Positions 9,655 to 21,564 of a stretch of 64,000 bases of DNA are shown here, piece after piece. Location: the NCBI RefSeq assembly GCF_012273895.1, contig NC_052120.1, positions 5,704,001 to 5,768,000 of the forward strand, given 5' to 3'. Numbering within the stretch: the first letter of the stretch is position 1; each line of letters begins with the position of its first letter. The position numbers and the translations under genes are program-made. This DNA comes from Zerene cesonia. Taxonomy: Eukaryota; Arthropoda; Insecta; Lepidoptera; Pieridae. The notes beneath the pieces are model-generated. The model did no database searches. It was not told the origin of the DNA and saw nothing but the letters and a program-made list of their open reading frames with translations.

Positions 9655-9790
9655 TGTAAAACGGGGCCCTAAAGAACTTCGCTGAAAGTTCGAAGAAGAC
9701 TTCGCTGTCCCTCTGTTTATCTCTCACCAGGCTATATATCACATGAACCCTGATAGTTCGACATCAAATTTTTAGAGATAATGTAATTCT
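9655..9790 (+). repeat. dispersed repeat family D, in the shared upstream region
   Basis: Contains ACGGGGCCCTAAAGAACTTC, CGCTGTCCCTCTGTTTATCT and TCACCAGGCTATATATCACA, and ends TCTGTTGCCGCTA. Relatives lie at 17495-17620 and, split by a nested insertion, at 23692-24345. Both flanking genes start near here (9282 and 10812), so it sits in the bidirectional intergenic region. I see no clear TATA box or other promoter motif in 9283-10811. Confidence 0.55.
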
Positions 9791-10384
9791 GTTGCCGCTA
9801 AAACATTAAAATATAATAAAAATCGAGGTTATGCAATGGTTTGCAGCTTATTTGTACATTTTGTTTGATCTTTATTGTCACTACTCCGATTCGAACTTAA
9901 CCGATGTTATTAATGTAATATGTGGTCGTTGCTTACCCCGCCATCATTCGAGTAGACATTTTCTTTTTTCAAATATACTATACTTTTTTTCAAATTATAT
10001 ATTGTACCGTTCAGGAATGTATTGTACTATCAAATAGTGGTGTTTTAAGATGTTTTCTATCTAAATTGTCAATAATCATTTTTTATTTCGTTGTTGTAGT
10101 ATTTTTGTGATTGAAAACACACAGACCATTTTTTGGCATGATATAGACATGATATTTAATTTTTATCCATGTCATAGATAAAAACATTGAAAACTGTGTG
10201 TTGAATTGCAACTGCAACTGCAACTGTTTTAATTTTTATTAAAAACTTCAATTGCAACTGTTTTAATTTTTATCAAAAGTCTCGATGTATCCCATCTGTT
10301 ACATTATTATCAAAACTCTTGAACTATCTTGTGTTTGTTTTCTATAATGCTTCATATTTAAATAATATCATGCAAAATGAACTA

Positions 10385-10560
10385 TTTTTCAACTGACTTC
10401 AAAAAAGGATGCGGTTATTAATTTGTATTTTTTTTTTGTATTTGTTACATAAATATTCAGTGTGTGAACCGATTTTTTAAATTAATTTCAATTCAAAAAC
10501 TGGTGCCTGGATTTAAATTTTGTCTAGTTCGGACAATTTGAAGGCGGTTCCGTCTCTTTT
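10385..10560 (+). repeat. dispersed repeat fragment upstream of the CATIP-like gene
   Basis: Contains GACTTCAAAAAAGGATGCGG, GTGTGAACCGATTTTTTAAA and GACAATTTGAAGGCGG. I recognise this word order as a very common dispersed element of insect genomes, but I cannot name the family. No ORF. Confidence 0.5.
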
Positions 10561-10811
10561 TCTTAAAAAATAATAATTACTTATATATGTTTTGTTGCTT
10601 TTGCTCAAATAAAGATAGTCTAATAGTCAGTTTACAATTTTTATCTCGATTAGTTGTCCCTATGGTGTAATAGGTATTTAATGTTTTCAGTCCAACCTAT
10701 TTTAACATAAAAGTAATAATTGACAATAACTTTCTGACAAGTTATTAAAAAAACAATACCTACTACTACATAAGAAATATTTATAAAAAAAACATGTACA
10801 AAAAGTAAAAA

Positions 10812-10869
10812 ATGACGGCCTCACATATTTCTTTATTGGATTTATCAAAACAACTTAATTTTCAAATTG
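10812..10869 (+). CDS. CATIP-like exon 1
   Basis: ATG followed by TASHISLLDLSKQLNFQI. Donor G/GTTTGT is weak, but the 95-base intron is T-rich and ends TTGTAG, and the joined codon GAT keeps the frame into EEIKKQLCFAETL. The alternative, reading an ATG further into 10898, would place a hydrophobic stretch at the N-terminus that looks like translated intron. Confidence 0.6.
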
Positions 10870-13800
10870 GTTTGTTATTGTAATTTATTCTTTTATATTG
10901 TTATTATTGCATATCAAATATATTTGTCTATTATGTTATTCATTACTTCGTTATGTGATTGTAGATGAAGAAATAAAAAAACAACTGTGCTTTGCGGAAA
11001 CCTTGATAATAAGTTGTGGCCATCTTGAGGGTGATGTCCGGGATGATAATTCAGAATCAGACTGGACTTGCGAAGAATCTTCTGAAAGCGAAATTTCTGA
11101 AGAAGTTCCACATGAGAGTTATAAAAAGGAAAAGGCGCCATTAGAGGAAGAAAAGCCAGAAAATGCCGAAGAGGATATAGACAATGATTTTTATTTTTAC
11201 TTTTTTCCTGATTGCTCAAAGCCTTTACCAATTAAGGATAGCAAAGCGAGCATAATAATTGAAAATGGATTGCCCAAATTAAATCCTGCATCAGCAGCGA
11301 AACATCAAGATTATTGTACTTGTGTATTGGATAAAAGTGGCAAGTGTCCTTGTGTTACCAAAGTGCCTTGTAGCTGTGGGGCGAAAGTACACGAAGAATG
11401 TAAATGTCTTAAACTTGAAAATATTTGCCTTTGTGATGATGGAAAGCCGCAAGTTACCTGCACTTGTAAACCAAGTGAGGTTTGTTTATGTAATCCTGAT
11501 AGTAAGCCACGCCCTATATGCACATGTGCTCAGATTAATAAGCCTTGCATTTGCCACAAGGGCAAATTTCCTTGTCCTATTTGCGTTTGTGAATGTAAAC
11601 CAAAATGTTCTGTATCAGAAATAAAGATTGAAGAAATGGGAGAGGACGCATATGAAGAAGAAAATAAAGATAGGATTGAAAATCTCGAAGAGTCTGAGAA
11701 ACAACCGTGCACGTGTCAACAAGAACCACGTAAAAAGGTATGCTTTTGTAAAAAAGGCAAGGAATGTATTTGTGAAAATGATTTATGTATATGTGATATA
11801 CGGCCACCTTGTGTCTGTGAGAGTATCGATGGGCAGGAGCCGCCGTGCAAGGACGATGAGATTAAATCTGTTTGCAGTTGTCCTGTTATCCCCAAATGTA
11901 CTTGCTCGCCAGGATCTCCAAGTCAATGTTCATGTTTTCCAAAACCAGGCGTTTGTACTTGTGGAGAGCCTCTAAATTGTAAATGCTTTAAATCTTGTGA
12001 ATGCACAGAACCTTGCATTTGCGATATACAACCGAAATCTGAGGCGATATGTGAATGCCCAGAAAATCGGATTAAAATTGCGGATGGTTTAGTTTGTACA
12101 TGTCCACCCAAGAAAGAAAAGTCTCGAAAATTAAAGAAAACAAGAGCTGGAAAACATGGATATCGTTGGTGCCGTGACGTGGATCCTAAGCATACATTTT
12201 TTGATTATGCTTACGACCGACACAAGAAAATTTCTTACAAGGAGCAGGAGAAGGAAAAATTGAAAATTTTGGGTCTCTATGAGGAAGAACAGACGAGTGA
12301 TGTACAATGTCCAATTCACGAAATTAAAGCACCTGAGTTTAAGAAGAGAATTCGTAAGCCATCATTGGATTGCTGCAGCGCAGTTGGAGGTTAATAACAT
12401 GTAATACTGCATTAACTGTCAGGCTATCTCTTTATAACCGCCTTAAAAAATAAGGTTATCAATTCGATGCGTGTGTACGTAATATTGTGAGAATTGCATC
12501 GTTTTGGATATGTAAGTCTATAACAGCATTAAAACACGCCCAAGTTCATGAGCGTATGTATGTTTGTTTGTTTGAATGTATGTTTGTCCTCGCATAAATC
12601 AAATATCTGTAAGTCGTATGGTAAATGATTTCTTTTTAGTTGTGTTAATATGGTATCCTCCAACTTCGGTATTAGTGTAAGTTTCACAAGATAAAAAGGG
12701 TCGCAACGGTTTTCACGCCTTGTTATCGCGCTTTCAAACCACAGAACCGTTGAAGTCGATTCAATTTTTAAATTACTTCTTGTTTGGATATTATATGTTA
12801 TATGTTTTCTTGTTTAGGCATAAGTATTAGTGTAGAGACACTTGGTGAGGACGAGGATAAATTTTTGGTTCAAGTTGTTTCACATTCTTCTAAAAATGGA
12901 GCTAAAGCGGGCGCTAAACTCGTTAGTATTTTGGATCGCAATTTACATACGATGGAAGAAAGTAGAAATGAGTAAGTATATTTCTCAAAATCATCTTCTC
13001 TGTCGTGTGTTATATTTATATATAGAGAAAGATAATGAAACTTGTAAAGATGAATAAAGTGTCTAGAATTTAAGGGAAAATTGTGATGGGAAAACCAATG
13101 ATCTATTTCAGACAAATAACAAAGAAGGATATAACGAAAGAGCGGCGAAGTTACATGACAATTTGTGAGAGCGGCTATTACAATAAAGTGACCCGTATTT
13201 GTGGGGAACGCCATTTTGTAAAACGCATTTACCATTCCTTCGAAGACGCTCGTAATTTTTTACTAGAAGGTGCAAACGTAATTCTATTACGATATTTTGC
13301 GATCAATCGGTATAAAGGAACGATAAAGACAGATACAGTACTAATTGACGGTACAATATGCGAAAGCATTTATGTGAGTACATATGTAAATGATACTGTA
13401 TAAGCCTTGTAATTGAAGTATTTACCTGGCAAATGTTATTCTTAATGATAATAATCTATGTTCTGATTCTTATTATGTCCTCTTACTAATTCTATCAATA
13501 ATTATGTGATGTCTGGCGTTAGATTTATTTGTGTATTTTAAAGTACTAATGTATGTTGTAAAATTCGTTTTTAAGGTTTGCATGGGAACTAGCCAAGCGA
13601 TCGTGAATGGAAAGCCCCTTTTTGTAATAAAGGTTGAGCGACACATTATAGAGCCATCTGGATATATCCATCAAACGTTGATAGTTTTAACCCTTAAAGG
13701 TACATATGCAAAAAAAAAAAAAAACAAGTAAATTATTGCGTTTTTATTCATCACACTATAAGATTGATATGAATTGAATATACTGTTCAGTATGAAATTA

Positions 13801-14957
13801 GCTTCAGTATTTATTGTTCCTAAAAACTGTCGTAGTTTAGGGATAATTCACCAGTGAATAGGGCAGTTAAACTCAAGAAATGTCGATTGGACAAATAGAG
13901 GACAGAATTACAGCATTTTGCACAAATTGTATTAATTGTCCCTTGTAAGATTTCAATCTCCGAAGGACTTTTACTATCTAAATAAAGACATATCGAGGTA
14001 TTATTCAGTAATTATGTTATCATCATAATAATTCTAGCCACCTTTTCCACTTCTAATGAAGTATTTACGATATGCTATGAGAAATATACTTCTCATATGA
14101 AATCGTTAAAAATGATCATTGTATTTTTGTATCGCATCATAACAACAAAACATTAACAATGTAGTTTTATAAAATTCTTGTTACGTAAATATCCGAAAAA
14201 TAATAGGTATACGCCAATCAATTTCAATGTTCACTTGCTTGTATCTCAGGTTACCTGGTGAGCCTTGAGTGGGCGGACAATAGCTATATAATTCACCTGA
14301 ACCCGCTGCTCCGCATCGTACCCGAAAAGGATGAGATAGAACCGCACGAGCCGTGTCGTGAGAAATGGAGGAATGATCTGCAATTGTTCTCGGATTACCT
14401 GGACTTCAAGGCTAGTTTTGTAGTAGTGTGTGTAGGTTTGCTTGATTTGCAGCTCAAATTCGGTATGAATATATATAACCTATACTCCGATTTTACACAG
14501 AATATATTCGAGAAACAAAGTGTTCCGTGGAATATTTATAAAGCGTATCTTAACAGTAATAACTAATTCTATGATAATTCTGATAACAGAGCTATCGAAC
14601 ACTGCGGGATAGATTATAAATACCAACATAACGTTTGCTTATGAGTAGTCGCATACTCATAAATCAGTTACCATATGATCATTTAGCTTTTAACGTTCTG
14701 CCTACAAAGTCACGTGTATAACATTCGAATCGCAGAGTACCCGGTCGTCAGAGGGCGCTCGCTACGTGACCGAGAACGGCGAGCTGGCTGGCACGATACG
14801 CGACTATCTCCAGACGTTGCTGCTACTCCGACCCCACGACGCGTTACACTTCACCAGACATTACTTTGGAGCTGCGCTATCCGCCCTCGACCTACCGCAC
14901 AATGAGTATTTCGATCCGTGTACTAAACACGTGAGATATTACTTTTTTGAGGAATGA
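10812..14957 (+). CDS. CATIP-like protein with a cysteine-rich CxC insert, 7 exons
   Basis: Exons: 10812-10869, 10965-12389, 12818-12971, 13112-13373, 13576-13699, 14250-14410, 14736-14957 (2406 nt, 801 aa plus stop; all phases agree). CATIP (ciliogenesis-associated TTC17-interacting protein) is a vertebrate actin- and cilium-related protein. The C-terminal part resembles it: FLVQVVSH, ARNFLLEGANVILLRY, SYIIHLNPL, QLFSDYLDFK, then an RIIa-like helix GTIRDYLQTLLLLRPHDALH. The N-terminal 494 residues hold a short start, an acidic Ser/Glu stretch (about 49-94), a block of about 52 cysteines in 265 residues (about 136-400) and a basic segment. The ATG has an in-frame TAA two codons upstream. Weak points: exon 1, the donor of exon 2 (G/GTTAAT) and a GC donor for exon 6. 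I infer a role in cilia or sperm tails; an unrelated function for the CxC block is possible. Confidence 0.83.
10965..12389 (+). CDS. CATIP-like exon 2: acidic segment and CxC array
   Basis: A single 1425-base exon. It begins DEEIKKQLCFAETLIISC, which fits the start of the CATIP domain, and then holds material that does not. An acidic patch (WTCEESSESEISEEVP) is followed by about two dozen CxC pairs spaced roughly 7-12 residues apart (CTC, CPC, CSC, CKC, CLC and so on). An acidic linker EDAYEEENKDRIENLEES splits the array in two. A Lys-rich stretch and RWCRDVDPKHTFFDYAYDRH close the exon. No internal repeats are identical at DNA level, so the array is old rather than a fresh expansion. Confidence 0.85.
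12818..12971 (+). CDS. CATIP-like exon 3
   Basis: Acceptor TTGTTTAG. Encodes ISISVETLGEDEDKFLVQVV then SHSSKNGAKAGAKLVSILDR. Phase 1 on entry, phase 2 on exit at GA/GTAAGT. This resumes the CATIP domain after the cysteine-rich insert. Confidence 0.85.
13112..13373 (+). CDS. CATIP-like exon 4
   Basis: Acceptor CTATTTCAG, donor TAT/GTGAGT. Encodes QITKKDITKERRSYMTICES and ends GTICESIY, including FEDARNFLLEGANVILLRYF, the best-conserved CATIP block. A non-coding run precedes the acceptor, so ORF-based starts at 13083 are artefacts. Confidence 0.88.
13576..13699 (+). CDS. CATIP-like exon 5
   Basis: Acceptor TTTTTAAG, donor AAAG/GTACAT, phase 0 to phase 1. Encodes VCMGTSQAIVNGKPLFVIKV and ERHIIEPSGYIHQTLIVLTL. 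Beta-rich character. Confidence 0.85.
14250..14410 (+). CDS. CATIP-like exon 6, possible GC donor
   Basis: Acceptor TATCTCAG. Encodes YLVSLEWADNSYIIHLNPLL through RNDLQLFSDYLDFK. The best-fitting end is AAG/GCTAGT, a GC-AG type donor at 14411-14412. GT alternatives in phase 0 lie after 14419 and 14431 and would add a few residues (ASF or ASFVVVC). Confidence 0.72.
14736..14957 (+). CDS. CATIP-like exon 7: RIIa-like C-terminus
   Basis: Acceptor GAATCGCAG. Encodes STRSSEGARYVTENGELAGT, then IRDYLQTLLLLRPHDALHFT and a short tail ending FFEE. The helix IRDYLQTLLLLRPHD resembles the RIIa/Dpy-30-type dimerisation segment seen at the C-terminus of CATIP. It is GC-rich relative to exons 2-5. TGA at 14955-14957. 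Confidence 0.83.
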   Translation, partial: STRSSEGARYVTENGELAGTIRDYLQTLLLLRPHDALHFTRHYFGAALSALDLPHNEYFDPCTKHVRYYFFEE

Positions 14958-15041
14958 CTTTACTTTTTACTGCCTTTTAAATTTCATTACGTCGTGATTG
15001 TAAAATTTCATTGCGGTTAAATTTATGCGCTTTAGAGTTGA

Positions 15042-15047
15042 AATAAA
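15042..15047 (+). terminator. poly(A) signal of the CATIP-like gene
   Basis: AATAAA 85 bases after the TGA, followed by a T-rich and then GTTTTTTT sequence, a normal distance for a short insect 3' UTR. Confidence 0.6.
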
Positions 15048-15835
15048 TGTTTTTTTCATTATAGATGATATTTTAAAATACTCAGTTAATTCTTAGCGAT
15101 CGATGAATAAATATTTCAAAACATTTTTACATAATAGCACTTTATTTATTTAGGGTATTTTATTTATTTAATCACAGGCTTTTATTCAGACAGAGCTACC
15201 CTACGCTGCAATTTAACTAAATACACAAATGAGGTTACTAATTGGAAACCAGTAGATAACGTCATTTAAATGCATTAAATATTTCATTTGTGTTTAGCTG
15301 GTTAAGTAAAATTATGTGGCAGTGTTTGCAAATATTTCTCTTTTTTGGATAAAATCAACTTAAATTAATATATATTGCATACTCATTTCGGAAATCTTTA
15401 TCCTTGATACCGTTTTTGTACTTTATTATGTTCCATTTCTTTAACCGACTATCACTAAAGCGACCAACGTTCTCAATTACCTAGCCTTTATAAAAACATT
15501 TCAATTTTTTTATCTTGGTAATTTGAATAAAAGGTTGATATTTAAAACTAAAAGAAAAGGAGTAGATTAATCGGTCAATTTGTTCATCCCCTTAATCGCG
15601 TCATACGCGTGAACGCTCCTTGGGATAATGCCATTAAAAATTCCTTTGACAAACATTCGTCCTTTCAGTATTTCGTAAACATTTGTCATGAGTTATGACG
15701 CTTTATTTAAACGCTTTATGCGGATTATGGAAAGGCAATGTTTTGGTGAATGGGATATAAAGTTATTTAATATTACATGAATACTGTCTGTTATTATTTC
15801 AGATTTCTAAACATTTTTGGATTTCTATTAATCAC

Positions 15836-16034
15836 ACTAATATTGTAATTGTGAAAGTTTATATGGTTGGATGTTTTTCCATTACGGTGAAACTACTGAA
15901 TGGATTTTGATGAAATTTGGTATTTAGCTGACTTGTGTGACCGGATACTTTTTACCCGATTAAATGCTTCCTTGGGATAAACAGGAACAGGAAGGAATCT
16001 TAATATCCGGGCGGAGCCGGGACGAGCGTCTAGT
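15836..16034 (-). mobile_element. RTE-like LINE fragment (subfamily C)
   Basis: On the minus strand it runs from CTAGACGCTCGTCCCGGCTC to the ATATTAGTG end, with an AATCCATTCAGTAGTTTCA block that is typical of RTE 3' tails. Related to 5455-5635. Confidence 0.6.
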
Positions 16035-17494
16035 TTCTATTAATTATTATTACACTGGGAAATAAGTTTTAATTTGAAAGTTATCGTTCTTTCTCTTATC
16101 TACCTACCTACCATATACCCTACAAGTCATCGTTAAATTAAGACAAAATATACAAAATACACGAGTCGGGTTCTGTCACTTTACACCGAACCGGTCACGT
16201 AACTTTTGTAAGTATTATTGATTTTAAATGTCATCAATTTTGGGTTGACCTATTTCAGCCACCTCGGGCTTTTATTGCAAACACAAAAGTTACATTTATC
16301 GTGCAACACATTTCATAAGGTTTAGTTCTTTTCTAAAGAAACATATAAATTCAATAAATTTTCCACCCATGTGCATGTTTCCGTAGAATTTAGTTTCCTA
16401 CTTTTACCTGTATTTACGGTAGGGTTCTATCAAAGTTATAGTAATATGTATTTTTTTTTTACTTAAATTGAAATAATATACATATTCTGAATCAAATGCT
16501 CCCTTAGGTCCGTTAGGTAGACACATTTTAAAACATGTTTCAGTGAAGGTCCACATCCACCTTCATAGCGCCTATGTAATTCAAGTTCCAAGTTGTGTTT
16601 AATGGTTTTGATACCCGGTTTACCTGGTTTACATCACACCCTTATTATTTTTAACAAAAAATTTAATCGCATTCAAATTGTGAGATCTATACCAAATATA
16701 AATGTTACCACATGGCCGGCCCCAGCTTTCAAATGAAAAAAAAATAAAAATAAAAAACGGTTCACCCAATAATAAGTTACGAGGTAGCTAACACAAAAAA
16801 TGCCGTTGAAATGATAACCTCCTCCATTTCTTGAAGGATTAAAGTAATTTCAAATATTTTGTCAGGTTCAGTATTGATTATAAACAAAAATGAAATATAT
16901 TTTCCCTTTGATTTTGTTATCGTTTACGCTTGCGAATACAATTTTTGACAAAGTAACTTAATTATATGTTGTAAAGCGAAAAAAAATGTGCATGAAAAAC
17001 AAGCTTTGACCAACCCTAATCGTATGGTAGGAAACAATTCACATCCCATTTTTTGAACTCTGGAATCGGCGGCGTCGCAAAAAAATAATATATTTTAGCA
17101 AAGACAGTACCTAAGTAGGTTGCTCAGAAAGAGAATTTTTCTTCAATATATCCTATTTTTATTTATTCAAATAATGTAGGTAGAATATTTGAGTCGAATT
17201 TTCATATCTAAATTGTAAAAAAATTATATGTACAAAAATTTTAATTTCTGTATAAAAATACTACGTAGTTATAAGTATCATAGGTTTTTAGTAACACTTT
17301 ACTGGTCTTATTCAGAAAAAGTTATAGCACATTAAGCGGCTTGCGTTATTACGAATGTCAAAAGTCTTAATTCCCAAAAGCATTTTAGAACAAAACTGTT
17401 CTATAAAAAAGATAAACAGGCCTGACCCAAAATGCTATAAGGTAAAAGATTGCCGACATTTCTATGGCTGATTATGAAGAAAAAAAATGTTTTT

Positions 17495-17620
17495 AGGATT
17501 CCATACCGAAAGGGATAAAACTGGATAAGATCGAGCTGCCCTTGTATTTATATGTCTGTCTATCTGTCCGTTTATCCGTCACTAGACTATTCCTCATGAA
17601 CTGTGATAGTTATGTTTGAA
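17495..17620 (+). repeat. dispersed repeat family D fragment
   Basis: Words ATTCCATACCGAAAGGGA, GTCTGTCTATCTGTCCGTTT and CATGAACTGTGATAGTTATG. Same family as 9655-9790 and the split copy at 23692-24345. Confidence 0.5.
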
Positions 17621-17900
17621 ATAAAGAAATGTATAAATAGCACAAGCTGGTGAGACAGTTTCTATTCAGTAAATTAATATAAAATATTAACATGGTATAA
17701 GAAATTGAATTTGAAATCAGTTTTATTATTTTAATTAAAGTTGCCACTGTAAGTAGTCACGTAAAATGAAGCCTGATGAATTTCCCAGGCTTTTAACTGT
17801 GCTCATTTAAAACTTTCTTTTTGCTCTCAATTTACCGAAATCTCATTTAAAATTTAATTAACATTTAAATTTAAAAACAATAACATGGTGATTAATATTT

Positions 17901-18035
17901 ATTTTGATGGAGAAGAACATACTTATTGCACTCTGGAAAAACCTACCTGAGAGAATTCGTTGTGCTCATTATACAATAACCACATTAAAAAAAAGGCTGA
18001 AAGATGATTTCCCTCGAACTATTTTGGACAAGTAA
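17901..18035 (+). pseudogene. relic of a LINE reverse transcriptase C-terminus
   Basis: The frame ending at TAA 18033-18035 reads MEKNILIALWKNLPERIRCA then HYTITTLKKRLKDDF. A 'W-x-x-LPE-x-IR ... L-KKRLK' pattern is typical of the C-terminal end of CR1/Jockey-type reverse transcriptases. Only about 45 codons survive and nothing upstream is recognisable. Confidence 0.4.
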
Positions 18036-21000
18036 GAGATAATAATATTTTCGATGCATTGACAAGTGAGTGGAAAGTTAGTGATACGTATAATGTTGAG
18101 CACTATAGGTATTAATGTTCGAGTCCACAATTTGTATGCAATGTTAGCTAGCGTGCGTCTGTTGCTTGTTTGTAAACTGTATTGGTATGAAGGCCCGAGT
18201 TCGTCCTAACAAGTTAATTTAAACTTTTGACGCTTATCCGACTTAGGTTTTCGGGCTTAACAACACTTTGTAAGTATAATTCAAAATTATTATATTTTGC
18301 TTTATAATTAATTGGGCTATAAAATACAAGCTTAATACATAGTATTATTCATTATTAAAAATGTATGAATGGTAGGATTTTCGAGCGTCATTTGAAATGT
18401 ACCGAACTGGGAAATACACATGTTAATTAAGAAGAATTATGCAAATATCTATGGAGATATAGCAAGCTTCTCTTGCGTGGGTTTGGCGACACCCTAATAT
18501 CGTATGCTCACGATTCAGAGTGTAATAATAAATTCCTTTGTGCAAAAGGAACCAAAAAATTAAAATTCCTTTCATGTCACAGGGTTCCTTGAGCGCTGGT
18601 TTGCCATTTTGTTTGAGATCTCGCATAACATACGCAAATCTCTCGGGTATGAATAGTAGCAACTTTTCGTCTTCATTCAAGACCCGTTTCTTAATAAAAC
18701 TCTCTCAACTTGTACATTTGCATTTCTATAAAGTTCCGAAAAGTTATAATTAATCTTCTTTGAACATCAAAGAAAATGTGTACTTTGGTATATTTTTATT
18801 TTTGATTTATATTTGTTTTAATTTTAATAAAAGTTGAACACAAGTAAGGTAAATAAGGTATAGTTATTACAAAAAAGCGTCATGTTAGTATGTACATATT
18901 AGTACAGCACACATCTATGCAATTTTAAACTCGTCTGAGAAAGAATAGCAAAAGATTATGTATTCTAACTGAACGTGTTTTTGACATTAATTATCCTGTG
19001 TAATTTAATATTAATCTGAGGAAGACCCGTCAAGAAATAACCATTAAAAGCAAAATATAGGTATGTAGAAATTGGGTTAATGTTTTACGGTATGGGCTTC
19101 TCGCGTAGGTTTTTGAAAGTTGGTCATGTTGTGAAAATAGAATATTTCCCTCGGTGGAATTACGGTCAGTCTCCATCAGACGGACAATAAATTAAGTTAA
19201 TTGTCAACGTTTTATTGGACAGGTGACGCCTGCAGGGAATCAGGGACAAACGAGAGATGGGATGAATGGGCAGTAAATAAGTTATATTGTTGCAATTATT
19301 GGTTTAGTTTCCACTTTCAGTTCAACTCACTACTCAAGGTTAAAAATAATTTAGGGACTTTTCAAAAAGCGCGGGTAGATTTTTGCAGCCTGTGGTAGCC
19401 TTTCGTGCCTGTGGAGCCCTGTCGTGCCTGTGGTGCCGTCTGAGTGACATCTATATATATGAATATATATAAATATATTTGATTATTTAATAACTTATCC
19501 CAAATTACCATACCACGTTTCACGAACAAAAGAGGAAGCTAAAAGAGCATGCACAAATTATATAATGTTATGATCAAATAAATGTTCGTTAGAACGAACG
19601 CTTTGCGTCCATTTCGCATTTGTCACTGTTTGATGCGAAATAGCCTTCATACGCTATCAAAATCTACCTGCAGACTGCACTTATATCGTTAACAGTAAAA
19701 AATTTGAACACGTTTTTTTTTATTTAACAGTAATTCAAATATGTTTTATTTAATGTGTAGTCTCGTATTTTATTCAGATCAGGATTAAAGTAAAACTTAA
19801 TATTCAAAGATTGTTTGCGTAATTATTGCATCTTTACCTTAGCTGAGTAGCCTTTATAAAATCGTAGGTTGTGAATAATCATGATTGTGAACTATTTATG
19901 TGTATTAATATATTAAAAATTGATGTAACATTGTTTGCTTTACCAAAAATACCAAACAAGTTTAAAAGTTTGGAACATCCAACGCAACTATATATGCAGG
20001 TGCTTTAAATAATTTGACATGGTGCTCCCCTACGTGGCCATAAACCGCAAAAGTTTGTTCGTTGTAATAAAAAGTTAATACTTGGCGCAGACAGGGACGG
20101 GTTGGATTGCGCATTACTTGCTACATTATAAACAAGCCTGCCGGTGACACCCTTCCTTTATAACCCCCAGTCTGTCGGGTGGCATGCATAATTAAATCTC
20201 CGTGGTCAAATTAGCAATTTGGACCCCAACACTGGGACATACTTCAGTTTTAAGCGTCTTTATTGTCCAAACAAATTTATTCAACAATTAGAGAGTTCAA
20301 TTTGCGCAAGGCACACACTAATCGCGCTTTTAAAAATTATTCCGTCGTTTTCAGTTATCGTGTGAATTTTCTTATTTCGAAAACACCGGGGATGAATTCA
20401 GATTACTCGGTATCTATCGGTACTCGGTATCGGTATCTTTATCATTTTCTCTTTGGCGAACATATTACTTGTTCGCAATATTTTATTACGGAATTTTATA
20501 CATTTATTATACTTACTATTGTTAGTTAGTATTTGTCACTAGGTATCGCCACCCTAGCAATGTTACTTGATATCACCGGTATCTATCTCAGCCTCGTCAT
20601 AATTCATTAAAAAAAATGTTCTCTTTTAGACTGAAACTTATGCTTCTCAAAAAAGACAATATTGAAGTTTTTAATTCATCAGTTATCAATTTTTTTCGTC
20701 TAACGTTTCGTATAATACAAATTATTATAGTATCTATAACATTTTGAATTTTTAATAGATTTGTATCTATTTAATATCCAATTCATCTATAAAATACAAA
20801 GGCAACTATTTATTTATATTATTTTACGGTGTGTCTAATTTGTATAACACTAATACAAGCATACGACATATAAATAGATTTATAGCCTATTTAATATTAG
20901 TTTATTGCTTTAAATATCATCAATGTAATAGTATCTATTAGCAATAATCCCTTTATTAGAGTGGCTAACGATAGGTCTATTTATGATAATGAAACGATTT

Positions 21001-21327
21001 AGTGAAATATGGCCGGCGTGTGCCAGTCTGATAAAGGTTATTGCGGTTTTTCAATTTTCGTTTCGCTTACTCACATTTCATAAATTTGTAGAAAAATGAA
21101 TATATAACGAATTCCAACAATAAACCAAACGTAGTACCTAAAGCTTTATCCAAAACAGTATCTCTGTAAGGAAGCTAGAATTAATTTAAACTTTGCATTT
21201 AATCTTGTTGGCTGACGGAACTTTTGCAAAGTGAGATAAAGTATTACCTAAAATAGCTAACTTTCAGCATTACCGAAGATAACGCTATGCCATTGCGGTA
21301 TTTATATATATAATATGTTAGATATAG

Positions 21328-21564
21328 TGGCAAGTGAAGTCCCGTGTCCCCTACTGGGGTATGGGGCAGATGGTATACATCTGTTTCACTGATCGATTTT
21401 CTTTATGGACAAGTAGGTGATCAGCCTTCTGTGTCTTGCCAGACCGAGACATTTTTTTTTTGCGTCCCCACTGGGAATCGAACCCAGGACCCCTCGGTTC
21501 TAAGCTCACGCGTTAACCACTGTACCAAGGAGGCGGTCAAAGATATAAAGATATAAAGATATAG
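21328..21564 (-). mobile_element. tRNA-derived SINE, insertion polymorphism
   Basis: Flanked by AGATATAG at 21320-21327 and 21557-21564; the other copy (53531-53550 region) has this site once and no insert. On the minus strand it starts GCCTCCTTGGTACAGTGG (A-box-like), followed by GGGTTCGATTCCC (B box), the internal promoter boxes of RNA polymerase III. The body continues to ACTTCACTTGCCA. It is a complete-looking element of about 230 bases with an 8-base duplication. Confidence 0.85.

Larger units (their letters stand above)
15050..19452. other. gene-free AT-rich stretch before the duplicated block
   Basis: No exon-like ORF with splice signals was found on either strand. It holds an RTE-like fragment (15836-16034, minus), a family D fragment (17495-17620), a reverse-transcriptase relic (17901-18035) and otherwise low-complexity AT-rich DNA. 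The 85-codon minus ORF at 18423-18680 has a plausible composition (EDEKLLLFIPERFAYVMRDL) but no supporting splice or start context, so I do not call it a gene. Confidence 0.6.

Noticed and set aside
11311..12319. Minus- and plus-strand overlapping ORFs with Cys or Leu content
   Set aside because: Other frames of the CxC exon; no splice or start support.
18423..18680. 85-codon minus ORF with plausible protein composition
   Set aside because: No splice sites, family similarity or neighbouring exons; could be a transposon relic, left uncalled.
21470..21540. tRNA gene on the minus strand
   Set aside because: Has A- and B-box sequences but continues into a SINE body and has target duplications, so it is a tRNA-derived SINE. 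The same applies to 40001-40090.
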